Shown here piece after piece: positions 12,165 to 22,049 of a DNA stretch of 34,661 bases. Position numbers and translations under genes: made by a program. How positions within the stretch are numbered: the first letter of the stretch is position 1; each line of letters opens with the position of its first letter. A model generated the notes under the pieces. The model worked only from the letters and a program-made list of their open reading frames with translations. It searched no databases and was not told the DNA's origin. This stretch comes from a virus, in IMG/VR virus record IMGVR_UViG_3300013188_000003, positions 1 through 34,661 of that record; one strand, given 5' to 3'.

Positions 12165-15100
12165 TAATAAATGCTAAAAGTTCAGAATATCTAACTCCTA
12201 GTCTAGTTTTTTCTATTGCATTTTCAGGAGCTTCTTCTTCTGAATCATAAGTATTAGTTACAATTTTTTCCTCTTGTGCTTCTGTAACTACATTGCCATC
12301 TTCATCTAATTCTTCTTCTACTGCTGGTATAACCTCTTCAGTTTCCCACCAAGTGGTACTAATAAACATAGCATAATCACTTGCATCTAATCCTTCAGCA
12401 GTAAAAGCATCTTGTAAGTCTTGAGCTATGATTCCAAAGTGGATTCTAGCTTCATCACCTTTTTCTTCAACAGCAGATTGCCATCTAAACTTTCTTAATA
12501 GTCCTTTAGCTGCAACAGCTACTCTAGTTTCTGCATCTGTTAGAGCTTCTATATCTTGTTTTTCGTTTCTGTCTGAAGTTTGTATAGTGCCATTGGTGGC
12601 GTAGATATCATCAAATCTATAACTACTTGAACCCAAGTCAGTAATATTATCAGTAGCCGCACCTGTATTGTTTGTTGCGTATATTATATTTGTGCCAAAT
12701 AGTATTCCTGCATGATTTGTAGATGTGCTGCATAAATACATATTGTCACTTGAAGCAACACCAATAATTCCAACTGTTGAGCCTGCTTTTCTTAAAACTA
12801 CAATATCACCATCAGATGTTTGCCTATTAAAATAAGCTACAGGTGCACTATTAACAGCAGCATTTATTGCACCACTTTGTTGTATTTGAACACCATTATT
12901 TGTACTACTACCAGCAACACCTGTTGAAGTAGTACCCACCAACAAGTTGCCTGAAGTATCTAATCTAGCTCTTTCTGCGATATTATCTGCTGATGAAGTT
13001 CTAAAAGTTATAACCCCATCATCTTTATTAGTAGTATCTGAGCCTGTAAGAAATAACATATCTGCAACAGTAGTTCCATTCCATTTACCTGTAAGTGCAT
13101 TGATAGCTGCCCCTGCATTACCTCTATTTGCATCAATAATAATTGCATTAGAAGTATCACCTGTAGATTTAATTGTTAAACCTTCGTCACCACTATTTGT
13201 AAAAATGTGCAGATTGTTTTCAGGACTACTCGTTCCAATTCCAACGTTGCCGCCATCTTTAAGATACATAATAGTGCCATCACCATTCGCAAAAGCAATT
13301 TCACCAGCCGTACTATTAGCTTTTATAGTATGTAAAGCACTACTGCTACCACCACTTGATGTTGAACTTGTAAAAACCAATGAACGTGCGTTTGATGAAT
13401 AACCACCAGCTCGTAAATATTCACCTGCACTACCTTTATTTATTTCTAGGGTTGCAGTAGGACTATCGGTGCCAATTCCAACATTTCCAGCATGGTCTAT
13501 TCTAAGACGTTCTCCTCTGTTTGAGCCTGTAATAGTTCCAGTATAAAATGCTAACCCATAAGCAGCACCTGTGCTTGATGTTGCTATAGAAGCAATTTCA
13601 CCAGTTATGCCATCTGAATAAGTATTTGTATAACTTGCATCACTAGTTATGAAACTAATAGTTCCTGCTTTCTCACCTGTGGTCAAACCACCATCAGTAC
13701 CACCAATAGATAATATTGGGCTTGAACCACCTGATATTAAACTTGCTGGGCTATCGGTACCAATACCAACAGAACCAGCCGATGTAATTCTCATAACTTC
13801 ATTTATAGTTGAGCTACCACTAGGAGTTGTACCAAAAGTTAAATCTGTTGGATTGCTACCAGCAGAATGTGTACCTGATGCAACACCAGCTATATAAGCA
13901 TGAGCAGTATCAACAGTACCAGTATTATCTTTACCACCAAACTCTAAATAACCTAGAGGATTACCTGAAGATATAGATGTGTCGTCTCTTGATATTCTTA
14001 AAGCTGAATTAGATGAAGCACCAATATTTCCAAATCTTAATGAATCAACACCACTACCTTCTATGTGCAGAATACTATCAGGACTACTAATTCCAATACC
14101 AACAGAACCAGCCGATGTTACTCTAAATTTTTCACTTGCATTAGGTAATACTACAAAATCATCACCAGCACCACCAATAAAACAACCTGATGCACCTGCA
14201 TCTGAATCTAAAAATTCTATATATGCGTTAGCGTCTGTGCTTTGAAATTGAGCAACAGTATTAGCAGTACCACCATTAACATGAAGTGCATGTTCAGGAC
14301 TAGTTGTACCAATTCCAACGTTGCCATTACTTTTTATTATCATTTTCTCACTAGCATCAACTCTAAACTGAATATTGGACGAAGAACCTAAATTATCTTC
14401 ATCAGCTGCTATTACTAAATTATCTGAACCATCTATACCAATATAATTTCCACGAGGATTAGAAGAATCTTCTATAATTATTTTTTCGGCTGAACCACCT
14501 GATAAATGTAATATAGAATCAGGACTAGTCGTTCCAATTCCCAATCTTTCAGCACTTGCATCCCAAAAGAACTTAGCTGTAGTTCCTGTATTTTCATAGA
14601 AGGAGATGTCTCCGCCACCTTCAATAGTCATAAAGGTAGTACCACCAGAAGGTGATTCTGTATTAGCTGTAGCTACTGAAAAATTTAACTTACCATCTTC
14701 ACTTGTACTTGTAGCATCATTAATTGTTGCAAAAATACCTGCATATCCTATAGAAGTACCAGCATCATTATTGCCTTTAAATAAAAGCATACCTATGTTG
14801 TCACCATCAACAGGAGAAGCAGAGTCTCTAAATAAAACTAAATCAGGAGCAGTAGAGCCACCATCATTTGTACCTGTAATAATAAAATTATTAGTAGTAC
14901 CTGTTCCTGTATTAAATGTAGCTGTACCATCAACAGTCAATCCATCAGCAGTAACACTACCTGTAATATTAATATCACCTGTACCTGTAATATCGCTTGA
15001 ATTTAAATCTAAATTACCACCTAACTGAGGAGTTGTATCTTCTACAACATTGTTAATAGAAACAGCTTGTACTCTTGCATCTGTATAATAAAGGTTAGAG

Positions 15101-17373
15101 CCTTCAGCTAAATTTCCAGTATCTTTTGTTGCAAGTCTTGTATCAAAATCAGAGTTAGCTCTTGCACTTGTATAATATAAATTAGTACCTTCAGATAAGT
15201 CAGATGTAGATTTACCACTAAAAGCAGAATCAAATCTTGCTGTTGTGTAGTAAAGATTGCTAGTGCCTTCAGATACATCATCAGTATCTTTTGTAGCTAG
15301 TCTAGTATCAAATCTAGCATCAGTATAATAAAGATTAGTACCTTCTGCCAAGTCACCAGTATCATGATTAGATAAGCTAGAAACTGTACCTGTAACTGCT
15401 CCAGTAACATCACCTTCAATATTAGCAACTAAAGTACCAAGTGAATTAAGAGTAATATTACCTGTAGCACTACCATCTGCTGTTGTTAATCCTAATGTGA
15501 ATTTATCTACTGATTCGTCCCACATAAAGATACCATTATCAGCAGTACCTCTATTAATAAGCATACCTGAATCATTTACAGGACTACCTGTTAATCCTGC
15601 ATTAAGTTGGAATAAGTTATCTTCTATATCTAAGTTAGTAGTATCAAGTGAAGTTAAAGTTCCATTAACAGTAAGATTACCTGCTACTGTTAAATCAGAT
15701 GCAATTTGCACATCATCAGGTAGCGATAGTGTTATATCTGCAGACTCACTACCACTTCCTGACACTGAAATCTTATTAGCTGTTCCTGTTATCGTTGCAA
15801 CATAGTTACCTGTAGTATCAGTTCCTAATGCAACTGAATTAGCATCTACGCTTGCAGCTTGTACATTTAATGCATCAACAAATGCTTTAGTAACTCTTGC
15901 ATCTATAGCTGAATTAGCTCTTGCATCTGTATAGTAAAGGTTAGTTGAACCTTCAGTTAAATCATCAGTATCTTTGTTACCAAATGCAGAATCAAATCTT
16001 GTAGTTGTGTAATATAAATTAGTGCCTTCTGCTAAATCAGATGTAGACTTAGTTGCAAGTCTAGTATCAAATGCTGAATTAACTCTAGCTGTTGTGTAAT
16101 AAAGATTAGTACCTTCACTTAAATCACCTGTATCTTTAGTAGCTAATCTTGTATCAAAATCTGTATTTGCTCTTGTAGATGTATAGTAAAGATTTATAGT
16201 TCCTTCACTTAAATCATCAGTATCTTTATTTCCAAATGCTGTATCAAATCGTGCTTGCGTATAATATAAATTTGTATTCTCAACAACTATAGAAGTATCA
16301 AGAGTTGATGTAACTGCTTGATTAGATGCATTACCTATAAATATTTTGCCATTATCTAAGTTAGGAGTAGCGTTACTTCTTCCAGCACCACCTACTTTTA
16401 TTGAACCAGCAGCAGCATGACTTCTAATAACTTTACCTATGTTTTGTATTTGACTTGATTCACCTGTTGGAGCTGTAGTTGTATAAGCACCTGCTGTTGT
16501 AGATACATAAAGTATTTGACCTTCTGATACGCCTGAAGTATCTAATTCTTCAATAGTACCAAAGGTAACCACTTGTAATGCAGCATTATCATTAGCATCA
16601 GATAAAGCTAATCCAAATGCAGGCATCTTAGAAGCATCATCAGCTTTAGCTTGACCAACTGTTGGCACATCACCACTAACACCTGATATATAAACTACAT
16701 CACCTTTAGATAAAGCACCATCTGCTTTAGCATTAAATCTTATACCACCTTCTAAATCACCTATAAATTCTTCACTTGCTGTAATAATATTAAAAGTAAC
16801 ATCATCAGTTGTAGCTACAGCTTGTCCTATAGCAATACTAGGAGTAGAACCTTCACCAGTTCCACCTGTTACTGTTACACCAGTTCCACCTGATAGTGAT
16901 TCAACATAATCACCAGTTGTATCAGTTCCTAAAGTAATTGAATTAATTTGAACAACTGTATCTATATCTATGTTGGCACTACCATCAAAAGAAGCTGAGC
17001 CTACAACATCTCCTGATAAAGATATGGTTCTTGCTGTACTTAAAGTATCAGCAGAATCAGCATTACCTGTTAAGTCTCCAGTGACATTACCTGTAACATT
17101 ACCTGTTACATTACCAGTGACATTACCTGTTAAGTCACCTGTAAAGGTATTTGATGCAGTAATACTTATACCAGTTGTATACCAAGCATTATCAGCAGCG
17201 TTTCTTATCTTTAATACGCTATTAGCTGTATCTACCCATAATTGATGGGCAAATGTAGTTGATGGTTCAGTTGCTCCACTATTGACTGTCACAATAGCAG
17301 ATAAAGCATTATTTAAATCTGCTCTAAAATCTGCACCTGACTGGTTTGCTATGTTGTAATCGTGTTGTGCCAT
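12151..17373 (-). CDS. Long tail fibre with C-terminal S74 autoprotease chaperone
   Basis: A 1740-aa receptor-binding fibre; AGGA precedes ATG 17373. N-terminus (AQHDYNIANQSGADFRADLN) is the usual phage-fibre attachment segment. It is followed by a GNVT tetrapeptide run near residues 80-105, nine NLYYT.AR repeats in two blocks (about 365-485 and 675-765), and six GIGT.SP.xxLHI repeats (about 940-1385), all expected to form trimeric beta or coiled rods. From about residue 1600 SDRNEKQDI starts a peptidase S74 domain with the Ser-Lys pair; this intramolecular chaperone cleaves itself off after trimerisation. The acidic insertion VEEELDEDGNVVTEAQEEK near the end is unusual. Confidence 0.9.
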   Translation of the reverse strand: MAQHDYNIANQSGADFRADLNNALSAIVTVNSGATEPSTTFAHQLWVDTANSVLKIRNAADNAWYTTGISITASNTFTGDLTGNVTGNVTGNVTGNVTGDLTGNADSADTLSTARTISLSGDVVGSASFDGSANIDIDTVVQINSITLGTDTTGDYVESLSGGTGVTVTGGTGEGSTPSIAIGQAVATTDDVTFNIITASEEFIGDLEGGIRFNAKADGALSKGDVVYISGVSGDVPTVGQAKADDASKMPAFGLALSDANDNAALQVVTFGTIEELDTSGVSEGQILYVSTTAGAYTTTAPTGESSQIQNIGKVIRSHAAAGSIKVGGAGRSNATPNLDNGKIFIGNASNQAVTSTLDTSIVVENTNLYYTQARFDTAFGNKDTDDLSEGTINLYYTSTRANTDFDTRLATKDTGDLSEGTNLYYTTARVNSAFDTRLATKSTSDLAEGTNLYYTTTRFDSAFGNKDTDDLTEGSTNLYYTDARANSAIDARVTKAFVDALNVQAASVDANSVALGTDTTGNYVATITGTANKISVSGSGSESADITLSLPDDVQIASDLTVAGNLTVNGTLTSLDTTNLDIEDNLFQLNAGLTGSPVNDSGMLINRGTADNGIFMWDESVDKFTLGLTTADGSATGNITLNSLGTLVANIEGDVTGAVTGTVSSLSNHDTGDLAEGTNLYYTDARFDTRLATKDTDDVSEGTSNLYYTTARFDSAFSGKSTSDLSEGTNLYYTSARANSDFDTRLATKDTGNLAEGSNLYYTDARVQAVSINNVVEDTTPQLGGNLDLNSSDITGTGDINITGSVTADGLTVDGTATFNTGTGTTNNFIITGTNDGGSTAPDLVLFRDSASPVDGDNIGMLLFKGNNDAGTSIGYAGIFATINDATSTSEDGKLNFSVATANTESPSGGTTFMTIEGGGDISFYENTGTTAKFFWDASAERLGIGTTSPDSILHLSGGSAEKIIIEDSSNPRGNYIGIDGSDNLVIAADEDNLGSSSNIQFRVDASEKMIIKSNGNVGIGTTSPEHALHVNGGTANTVAQFQSTDANAYIEFLDSDAGASGCFIGGAGDDFVVLPNASEKFRVTSAGSVGIGISSPDSILHIEGSGVDSLRFGNIGASSNSALRISRDDTSISSGNPLGYLEFGGKDNTGTVDTAHAYIAGVASGTHSAGSNPTDLTFGTTPSGSSTINEVMRITSAGSVGIGTDSPASLISGGSSPILSIGGTDGGLTTGEKAGTISFITSDASYTNTYSDGITGEIASIATSSTGAAYGLAFYTGTITGSNRGERLRIDHAGNVGIGTDSPTATLEINKGSAGEYLRAGGYSSNARSLVFTSSTSSGGSSSALHTIKANSTAGEIAFANGDGTIMYLKDGGNVGIGTSSPENNLHIFTNSGDEGLTIKSTGDTSNAIIIDANRGNAGAAINALTGKWNGTTVADMLFLTGSDTTNKDDGVITFRTSSADNIAERARLDTSGNLLVGTTSTGVAGSSTNNGVQIQQSGAINAAVNSAPVAYFNRQTSDGDIVVLRKAGSTVGIIGVASSDNMYLCSTSTNHAGILFGTNIIYATNNTGAATDNITDLGSSSYRFDDIYATNGTIQTSDRNEKQDIEALTDAETRVAVAAKGLLRKFRWQSAVEEKGDEARIHFGIIAQDLQDAFTAEGLDASDYAMFISTTWWETEEVIPAVEEELDEDGNVVTEAQEEKIVTNTYDSEEEAPENAIEKTRLGVRYSELLAFIIASL
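13223..14550 (-). repeat. Six coding GIGT.SP repeats in the fibre
   Basis: Peptide motif [RNS][LV]GIG(T/I)xSPxxxLxI occurs six times, each ending a 50-130-residue module, for example RLGIGTTSPDSILHL, NVGIGTTSPEHALHV and NVGIGTSSPENNLHI. The DNA copies (ttccaattcc.acgttgcc type) are visibly similar and could recombine to lengthen or shorten the fibre. These are coding repeats, not a CRISPR or iteron array. Confidence 0.8.
15072..15345 (-). repeat. NLYYT.AR repeats, block 2 (four copies)
   Basis: Four copies of the unit D..EG(T/S)NLYYT.AR........LATKDT in the fibre, spaced about 28 residues (near 84 bases). Units are DNA-similar to those of block 1 (15917-16280), separated by an inserted module with AGNLTVNGT. 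Typical of phage fibre shafts; a likely substrate for unequal recombination. Confidence 0.8.
15917..16280 (-). repeat. NLYYT.AR repeats, block 1 (five copies)
   Basis: Five copies of the unit (NLYYTQAR, NLYYTSTR, NLYYTTAR, NLYYTTTR, NLYYTDAR) joined by DLSEGT or DDLTEGS linkers and RLATKDT or FGNKDTD caps. Regular spacing of about 28 residues suggests a repeating trimeric fold along the shaft. Confidence 0.8.
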
Positions 17374-17402
17374 AATAAAAATCCTATTTTATATATCTTA
17401 AA

Positions 17403-17771
17403 TCATTCAGGGATAGTTGGAAATATAACATCAGCAATATTATTGACTGACTGATGTGTAGATGGTAAATCTCTTAATGATTGCCTATATGTTGCCCATT
17501 CTTGTTTTTTAGAATCAGATAAAGGACAGTCATTTACTTGAGTCCAATCTGATTGTTTTAATAATTCGTTTCTTTTGTTTCTTAATATCTCTAGTGTATT
17601 ATCAGTTCTTATTACTGCTTCGCCATCAACTATCTTATATTCATTAGGTTGATAACTACCCTCAATAATACCTTGTCCTTCTGTTAAACCTACTTCATTT
17701 ATTTCTGCAACAGTAGAAGTAGAATATTCTATTTCTCCTGTATCTAGATTATATATACTAAATATATTCAT
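17403..17771 (-). CDS. Tail fibre assembly chaperone-like protein
   Basis: A 122-aa protein whose C-terminal half (RNKRNELLKQSDWTQVNDCP, LSDSKKQEWATYRQSLRDLP then FPTIPE) matches the phage tail assembly chaperone pattern (PF16778-like: R..LL..SDWTQ..D.PL....W..YR..LRD.P). The N-terminal part is a beta domain that probably contacts the fibre. Such proteins help fibre folding or attach it to the virion; placement between tail tip J and the fibre agrees. Overlaps the J stop by one base. Confidence 0.85.
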   Translation of the reverse strand: MNIFSIYNLDTGEIEYSTSTVAEINEVGLTEGQGIIEGSYQPNEYKIVDGEAVIRTDNTLEILRNKRNELLKQSDWTQVNDCPLSDSKKQEWATYRQSLRDLPSTHQSVNNIADVIFPTIPE

Positions 17772-20700
17772 TATCTTGTATTATCCATCATTACATTAAG
17801 TGAAAGCTGAGTATGATTATAAGCTCCTGAAAAATATACTCTCCAATAAACAGTTGATTGTGATGCAGATAATGTAGTTATCTGTCCTGTATAAACATAA
17901 GTATATCCTCTATAAGTTCCAGCACTCCAAGAGATATTAGTATTACCAGTTGCATTAGTCCAAGTAGAATTATCTAAAGAATACTGAACTCTACCACCAC
18001 TTACATCACCTAAAACTCCTGAGAAGATAGCAACATAACCTGCATTATCTCTAACTTGAGTAATAGTTACTGGAACAAATGAACCATTACTACCTGTATA
18101 TGGTGAAGTTCTTTGAACATAAGCCTGACTTTCTCTTCCAAGTGGGAATTTTGTTCCTGCTGTTACATGACTAACAATCGTAGAACTTACATTGTCAAAG
18201 CTCTTAACATTAAGAGTATCAACATTAATTCTTGCTGAATCTAATTGGTCAGCAGTAATCTTAGTTGCTGATATGCTATCAATCTTATCATTATTAACTG
18301 AAGCATCAGCTAATTGATTTGTATCTACACCACCTGATTTAATAATTAAATTACCACTACCATCAGTATCAATAGTGACGTTATCAATTTGTATTCTATT
18401 TGCATTTAAAGTTCCTGTAGAAACATTATCAGCATTTATATTAGTAACATTAACAACTGAAGCATTTATAGTTCCTGTATCAATATTTGAGCCTGAAATA
18501 GATGTAGTCCCATCTGTTAAGTTTGAAGTGACAATAATATTACCTGTACTTATAATATCTGTAACATTCAATCTAGCAGTAGCTAAAGTACCTGAAGTTA
18601 TATTATCTGCATCTAAATTAGTAACTGTTATTTGACTAGCATCAATAGTTCCTGCTGTTATTTTATTAGCAGATAATGAATTTATCTTTGCATCAGTAAC
18701 AGCATCATTTAATATTTTAGGCGTAGTGATAGCATCGTTTATTATTTTGTCTGTTATAACTGCATCATCTTTAATATCAGCACTTCCTGTAGGTGCATCA
18801 CCAATAGTAAAAGTTAAAGTAGCTGGAGATGATTCTGAGCCTAATGTATTAAGTGAAGTTACACTAGCAACATAATTAGAAGCTGTAGGTACAAAGTTTA
18901 AATCACAATTTTCTACATCAACTATTCTATTTAAAACTTGATTGCTAGAACTATCTATAACATTGACTCTGTATTGATAATCAGGAAAGTCAGTTGGTTC
19001 ATCCCAAGATAAAAAAGGTCTACCTGTAGAACTAGAATCAGTATCAGTAAATGATAATCCTGTTGGAGCTTTAACTGCATAAGCAGAAGGTAAGTTAGCT
19101 AATTCTTCTACTGGTTCTTGAGGTGGTACTTCCCATGTATAAACATCAAAGTATTCTATTAAGCTAACTGCAACTAAACCATTAGGTTGTAATTCTAATG
19201 CTTCAACTCTACAAACTTTGCTTGAGAATCCTAAACCTGCATAAGTTAAATCTACTATATCTCCTACATTTAACTTATACATTTCAGGAGTTCCCAAGAA
19301 CTGCATAGTAGTTTGATTTCTACTTCTAGTTAATATTGCCTTACCCATGTTATAAGCAATATATGGGTCACTTATATAAGGAAATTCAGCTTTTATTTCT
19401 AGTATCTCATCATTATCATCTGAGTAATATTCAGGAGTAGCATCATGTAAAACTGTAGCTGTATCTAATTCGTATTTTTTATTAGCATTAAAGAATTCAA
19501 CAATAACTTTATTTGCCTTTTTATCTTTATTACCATAGTCAACTGATATACCAGCATCAGAGATAATATGATTATCAGTAATACTAAATGTAGAAGTGCC
19601 TGTATCTTCTATTGATAATTCATATTGACCATTAATATAAAGAAAAATACCCCTCATATTAGCGAGAAGCTCTTTCGCATTTTCCATCACATTTTTATTA
19701 GTATCTAAATAACCATTACAATGAAATCTTTTAACCTTTAATAATGAAGTACCTGTTTGTGATGAATAAGAGCTACCAAACGTGCCATTTATGAATACAA
19801 GAAATTCCTCATTACTATCAAAAAATTCACTTCTTTGTACGTCAACAATTTCAGCACCATCTATAACACCATTACCATTAGCATCAAATAAATCTAATAG
19901 TTCGCCTATTTTGTTTTGCCACCAATCACTATTAGGGTCTATACCACCAATGCTAAAAAAATTATTTCCAGCAGTTGCAGACCAAGTAAGTGATTGTGCT
20001 GTTCCATTAAAATAAGGTTGGTCAACCTCTGTATCACAAACATTAGCAGCAGAGCTAAAAGTAGACATATTAATTTGTGATTGTGTTAGACCTTTACCAT
20101 ACTCATTATTAGTAATGTAATCTAAGAAACATAAAGCTGGATTATCTGAATATTCATAAGTAGATACAGTTCCAAATGTTTGACCTGAATCTCTTGGGTC
20201 AAATACCTTTTTACCTCTTACTTGTACTGTTAATTGTGGAACTCCTGACCAAATACCTTCCTTATCATAACCATAATGAGCAGCTATATAACAAATACCA
20301 TCTAATCTATGTGCTGAAGTCCAATTAGGCATAGATGCAACCAACATTGGGTCTGCTGTTTGTGATGCAGCTCCATGATGTAGGTTCATAACATATCTAT
20401 ATTTAGATGTGGGACTTGTACCAAATTGACCACCACCAACATCAATTCCAGTACCATTTTGTGAAACTGTATTTAAAGAACCTGCTCCTGAAGATATTTT
20501 ATCTGAGCCAATGTAACCACCATCTCTAAATCTAGCTGAATCAGTTAAAGGATTACCATCTAGCTCAATAGTTCTTCCTAGTATTTCATCACATTCACCA
20601 ACTGATAAAGCATAGACTACATATAAATCTCTTGAATCATTAGCATTTACATCCATATATATGACCTGAGCACCAACCCTTCTAGTACCATATATAACAG

Positions 20701-20896
20701 GTATCTTGCCACCAGCAGAGGTTTTGTTAGCCATAATAACCTGACCTTGAGCCTGCATATCTTTCATTTGCCTATAACCTTTAACACCAACTGCTAAAGT
20801 GGCAAGCGTTACAGTCCAAGATACAACACTAGCTATAGTTGCTGCTGTAGTAGCTCCAACTCCTAAAAAAGTTAATAATCCAGTTAAAAAACCCAT
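17771..20896 (-). CDS. Tail tip / host-specificity protein J-like
   Basis: A 1041-aa central tip protein. Residues 1-45 are hydrophobic (two possible membrane-active helices, LTFLGVGATTAATIASVVSW), then GGKIPVIYGTRRVGAQVIYM begins the J-type hub domain; residues 180-600 hold the phage tail protein region with VNKVIVEFF and ILTRSRNQTTMQFLGTPEMY-like blocks. A fibronectin-like domain lies near 620-710 and a repeated shaft (AGTIDASQITVTNLDADNIT type) near 720-920. An EF-hand loop sits at 338-349. The tip starts infection by contacting the receptor and opening the tail channel. Confidence 0.85.
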   Translation of the reverse strand: MGFLTGLLTFLGVGATTAATIASVVSWTVTLATLAVGVKGYRQMKDMQAQGQVIMANKTSAGGKIPVIYGTRRVGAQVIYMDVNANDSRDLYVVYALSVGECDEILGRTIELDGNPLTDSARFRDGGYIGSDKISSGAGSLNTVSQNGTGIDVGGGQFGTSPTSKYRYVMNLHHGAASQTADPMLVASMPNWTSAHRLDGICYIAAHYGYDKEGIWSGVPQLTVQVRGKKVFDPRDSGQTFGTVSTYEYSDNPALCFLDYITNNEYGKGLTQSQINMSTFSSAANVCDTEVDQPYFNGTAQSLTWSATAGNNFFSIGGIDPNSDWWQNKIGELLDLFDANGNGVIDGAEIVDVQRSEFFDSNEEFLVFINGTFGSSYSSQTGTSLLKVKRFHCNGYLDTNKNVMENAKELLANMRGIFLYINGQYELSIEDTGTSTFSITDNHIISDAGISVDYGNKDKKANKVIVEFFNANKKYELDTATVLHDATPEYYSDDNDEILEIKAEFPYISDPYIAYNMGKAILTRSRNQTTMQFLGTPEMYKLNVGDIVDLTYAGLGFSSKVCRVEALELQPNGLVAVSLIEYFDVYTWEVPPQEPVEELANLPSAYAVKAPTGLSFTDTDSSSTGRPFLSWDEPTDFPDYQYRVNVIDSSSNQVLNRIVDVENCDLNFVPTASNYVASVTSLNTLGSESSPATLTFTIGDAPTGSADIKDDAVITDKIINDAITTPKILNDAVTDAKINSLSANKITAGTIDASQITVTNLDADNITSGTLATARLNVTDIISTGNIIVTSNLTDGTTSISGSNIDTGTINASVVNVTNINADNVSTGTLNANRIQIDNVTIDTDGSGNLIIKSGGVDTNQLADASVNNDKIDSISATKITADQLDSARINVDTLNVKSFDNVSSTIVSHVTAGTKFPLGRESQAYVQRTSPYTGSNGSFVPVTITQVRDNAGYVAIFSGVLGDVSGGRVQYSLDNSTWTNATGNTNISWSAGTYRGYTYVYTGQITTLSASQSTVYWRVYFSGAYNHTQLSLNVMMDNTR
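19850..19885 (-). other. EF-hand calcium-binding loop inside tail tip protein
   Basis: Codons at 19885 down to 19850 encode DANGNGVIDGAE (residues 338-349 of the J-like protein). Positions 1, 3, 5, 6, 8, 9 and 12 (D, N, N, G, I, D, E) fit the canonical EF-hand/dockerin loop, with helix-like flanks IGELLDLF and IVDVQRSEFF. Calcium is abundant in sea water, so a metal switch or stabiliser in the tip is plausible. Confidence 0.7.
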
Positions 20897-21444
20897 TATT
20901 TACCCCACCTAACATCATCTTTAGTTTGTGTAGCAAATTCCATACCTTTATCACCTGAACTAAATGATTGTTGTGATTCATCAGAAAAATGTCTGCCTTT
21001 AGTTAAATTCCAGTTTGCCCAATGTGAAGCTACAGTGAGATTTATTGTTGAATCATTTATAGTTTCATTTATACCAACATTTCTTATTTGTCCTTTAAAA
21101 AAACTAATTGCACCTACTATAGTTTCATCTGAATTAAAATAAGCTAGATATATCTCTACTTCTTTATCTGTAAATGCACCATCTTCTACTAAACTTCTTA
21201 TTTGATTTGTTACATTAGATAATCTAATGCCAATCTCATTTACTTGTAATTGACCAGTCTCAGTTGTTGCATCAACTTGTAAAAAAGAACCACCAGCTTC
21301 ATAACTATTAGAATCATAAGTAACATTAGAATACCAATCAGTTAATCTAATAGTAGATGATAAATTTAGCTCAACTAAAAAAGCTGTTTTAGTTGCTGTT
21401 GATGATACTTGAGTTTGTAAAGCAGATGATAAACTTCTAGGCAT
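20896..21444 (-). CDS. Tail hub protein (DUF2163/BR0599-like)
   Basis: A 182-aa protein starting MPRSLSSALQTQVSSTATKT, then FLVELNLSSTIRLTDWYSNV and a C-terminal GRHFSDESQQSFSSGDKGME segment. This arrangement is that of the family found between tape measure and tip in gene transfer agents and many siphophages (DUF2163 / phage BR0599), a hub component at the distal tail. The end FATQTKDDVRWGK matches the typical WG close. One-base overlaps with both neighbours. Confidence 0.7.
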   Translation of the reverse strand: MPRSLSSALQTQVSSTATKTAFLVELNLSSTIRLTDWYSNVTYDSNSYEAGGSFLQVDATTETGQLQVNEIGIRLSNVTNQIRSLVEDGAFTDKEVEIYLAYFNSDETIVGAISFFKGQIRNVGINETINDSTINLTVASHWANWNLTKGRHFSDESQQSFSSGDKGMEFATQTKDDVRWGK

Positions 21445-22049
21445 TAGGTTATAACCTCTCTAACATCAAATGAAATACTATAAAAACCACTAGCATCTGT
21501 TGAATACATAATCTCATTATTTTCAAGATAAACAGTGAAACTAGGTTTGTTTACAGTAACAGCTTCATTATCTGCTAGAGATGCTACTAGATTTGGTGAT
21601 ATTAGAACAGTTAATGCTCCACTACCATCAGAATCAATATCTGATTGAACCATATAGACTTTACTATGATTGGCAAACTTAATTATATCACCAGCTTTTA
21701 AAGCACCTGTCTGACTAGCTGTAAAGCCATCTAAGGCTATAGAAGCATCTCCTGATGTATGTGCTCCAACTACCTGAATATCTGTTTCTGACTTGCCTGC
21801 ACCTAAATTATCTAATGGTGCAACTATAGTAAAGTCCTCAAAAGAACCCTTTTGTTTTTGTAAAAATGCAAATACTTCTTGAGCCTTTTCTTGTTGTAAA
21901 GGTGGCATTTGCACTGTAAAAGAAAAATATTGACTCCCTATTTGTCTGACTTGTTTTTTACCTGATAAAGTCTGATTCAATAAAGTAGGTCTATTATCTT
22001 TAAAATTTAAACTTCTAAAATTAGGAGATGTTGGAAATTGTCCTGACAT
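21444..22049 (-). CDS. Distal tail protein-like minor tail protein
   Basis: A 201-aa beta-rich protein directly after the tape measure gene. MSGQFPTSPNFRSLNFKDNR then QIGSQYFSFTVQMPPLQQEK, a middle domain LDGFTASQTGALKAGDIIKF and a final SGFYSISFDVREVIT. I recall this FP.(S/T).F..L.....RP.(L/F) opening from minor tail proteins of marine lambda-like phages. By position it corresponds to lambda M/L or the distal tail ring. Sure it is a tail protein, less sure of the exact ring. Confidence 0.65.
   Translation of the reverse strand: MSGQFPTSPNFRSLNFKDNRPTLLNQTLSGKKQVRQIGSQYFSFTVQMPPLQQEKAQEVFAFLQKQKGSFEDFTIVAPLDNLGAGKSETDIQVVGAHTSGDASIALDGFTASQTGALKAGDIIKFANHSKVYMVQSDIDSDGSGALTVLISPNLVASLADNEAVTVNKPSFTVYLENNEIMYSTDASGFYSISFDVREVIT

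Noticed and set aside
13223-16280. Regularly spaced repeats that might be a CRISPR array
   Set aside because: They are imperfect, in frame, vary at third codon positions and encode known fibre motifs.
12947-17245. Several long plus-strand open frames opposite the fibre gene
   Set aside because: They are shadows of a low-complexity, Ser/Thr/Gly-rich coding sequence; no ribosome sites, no family features, and the opposite strand has a clear fibre with S74 domain.
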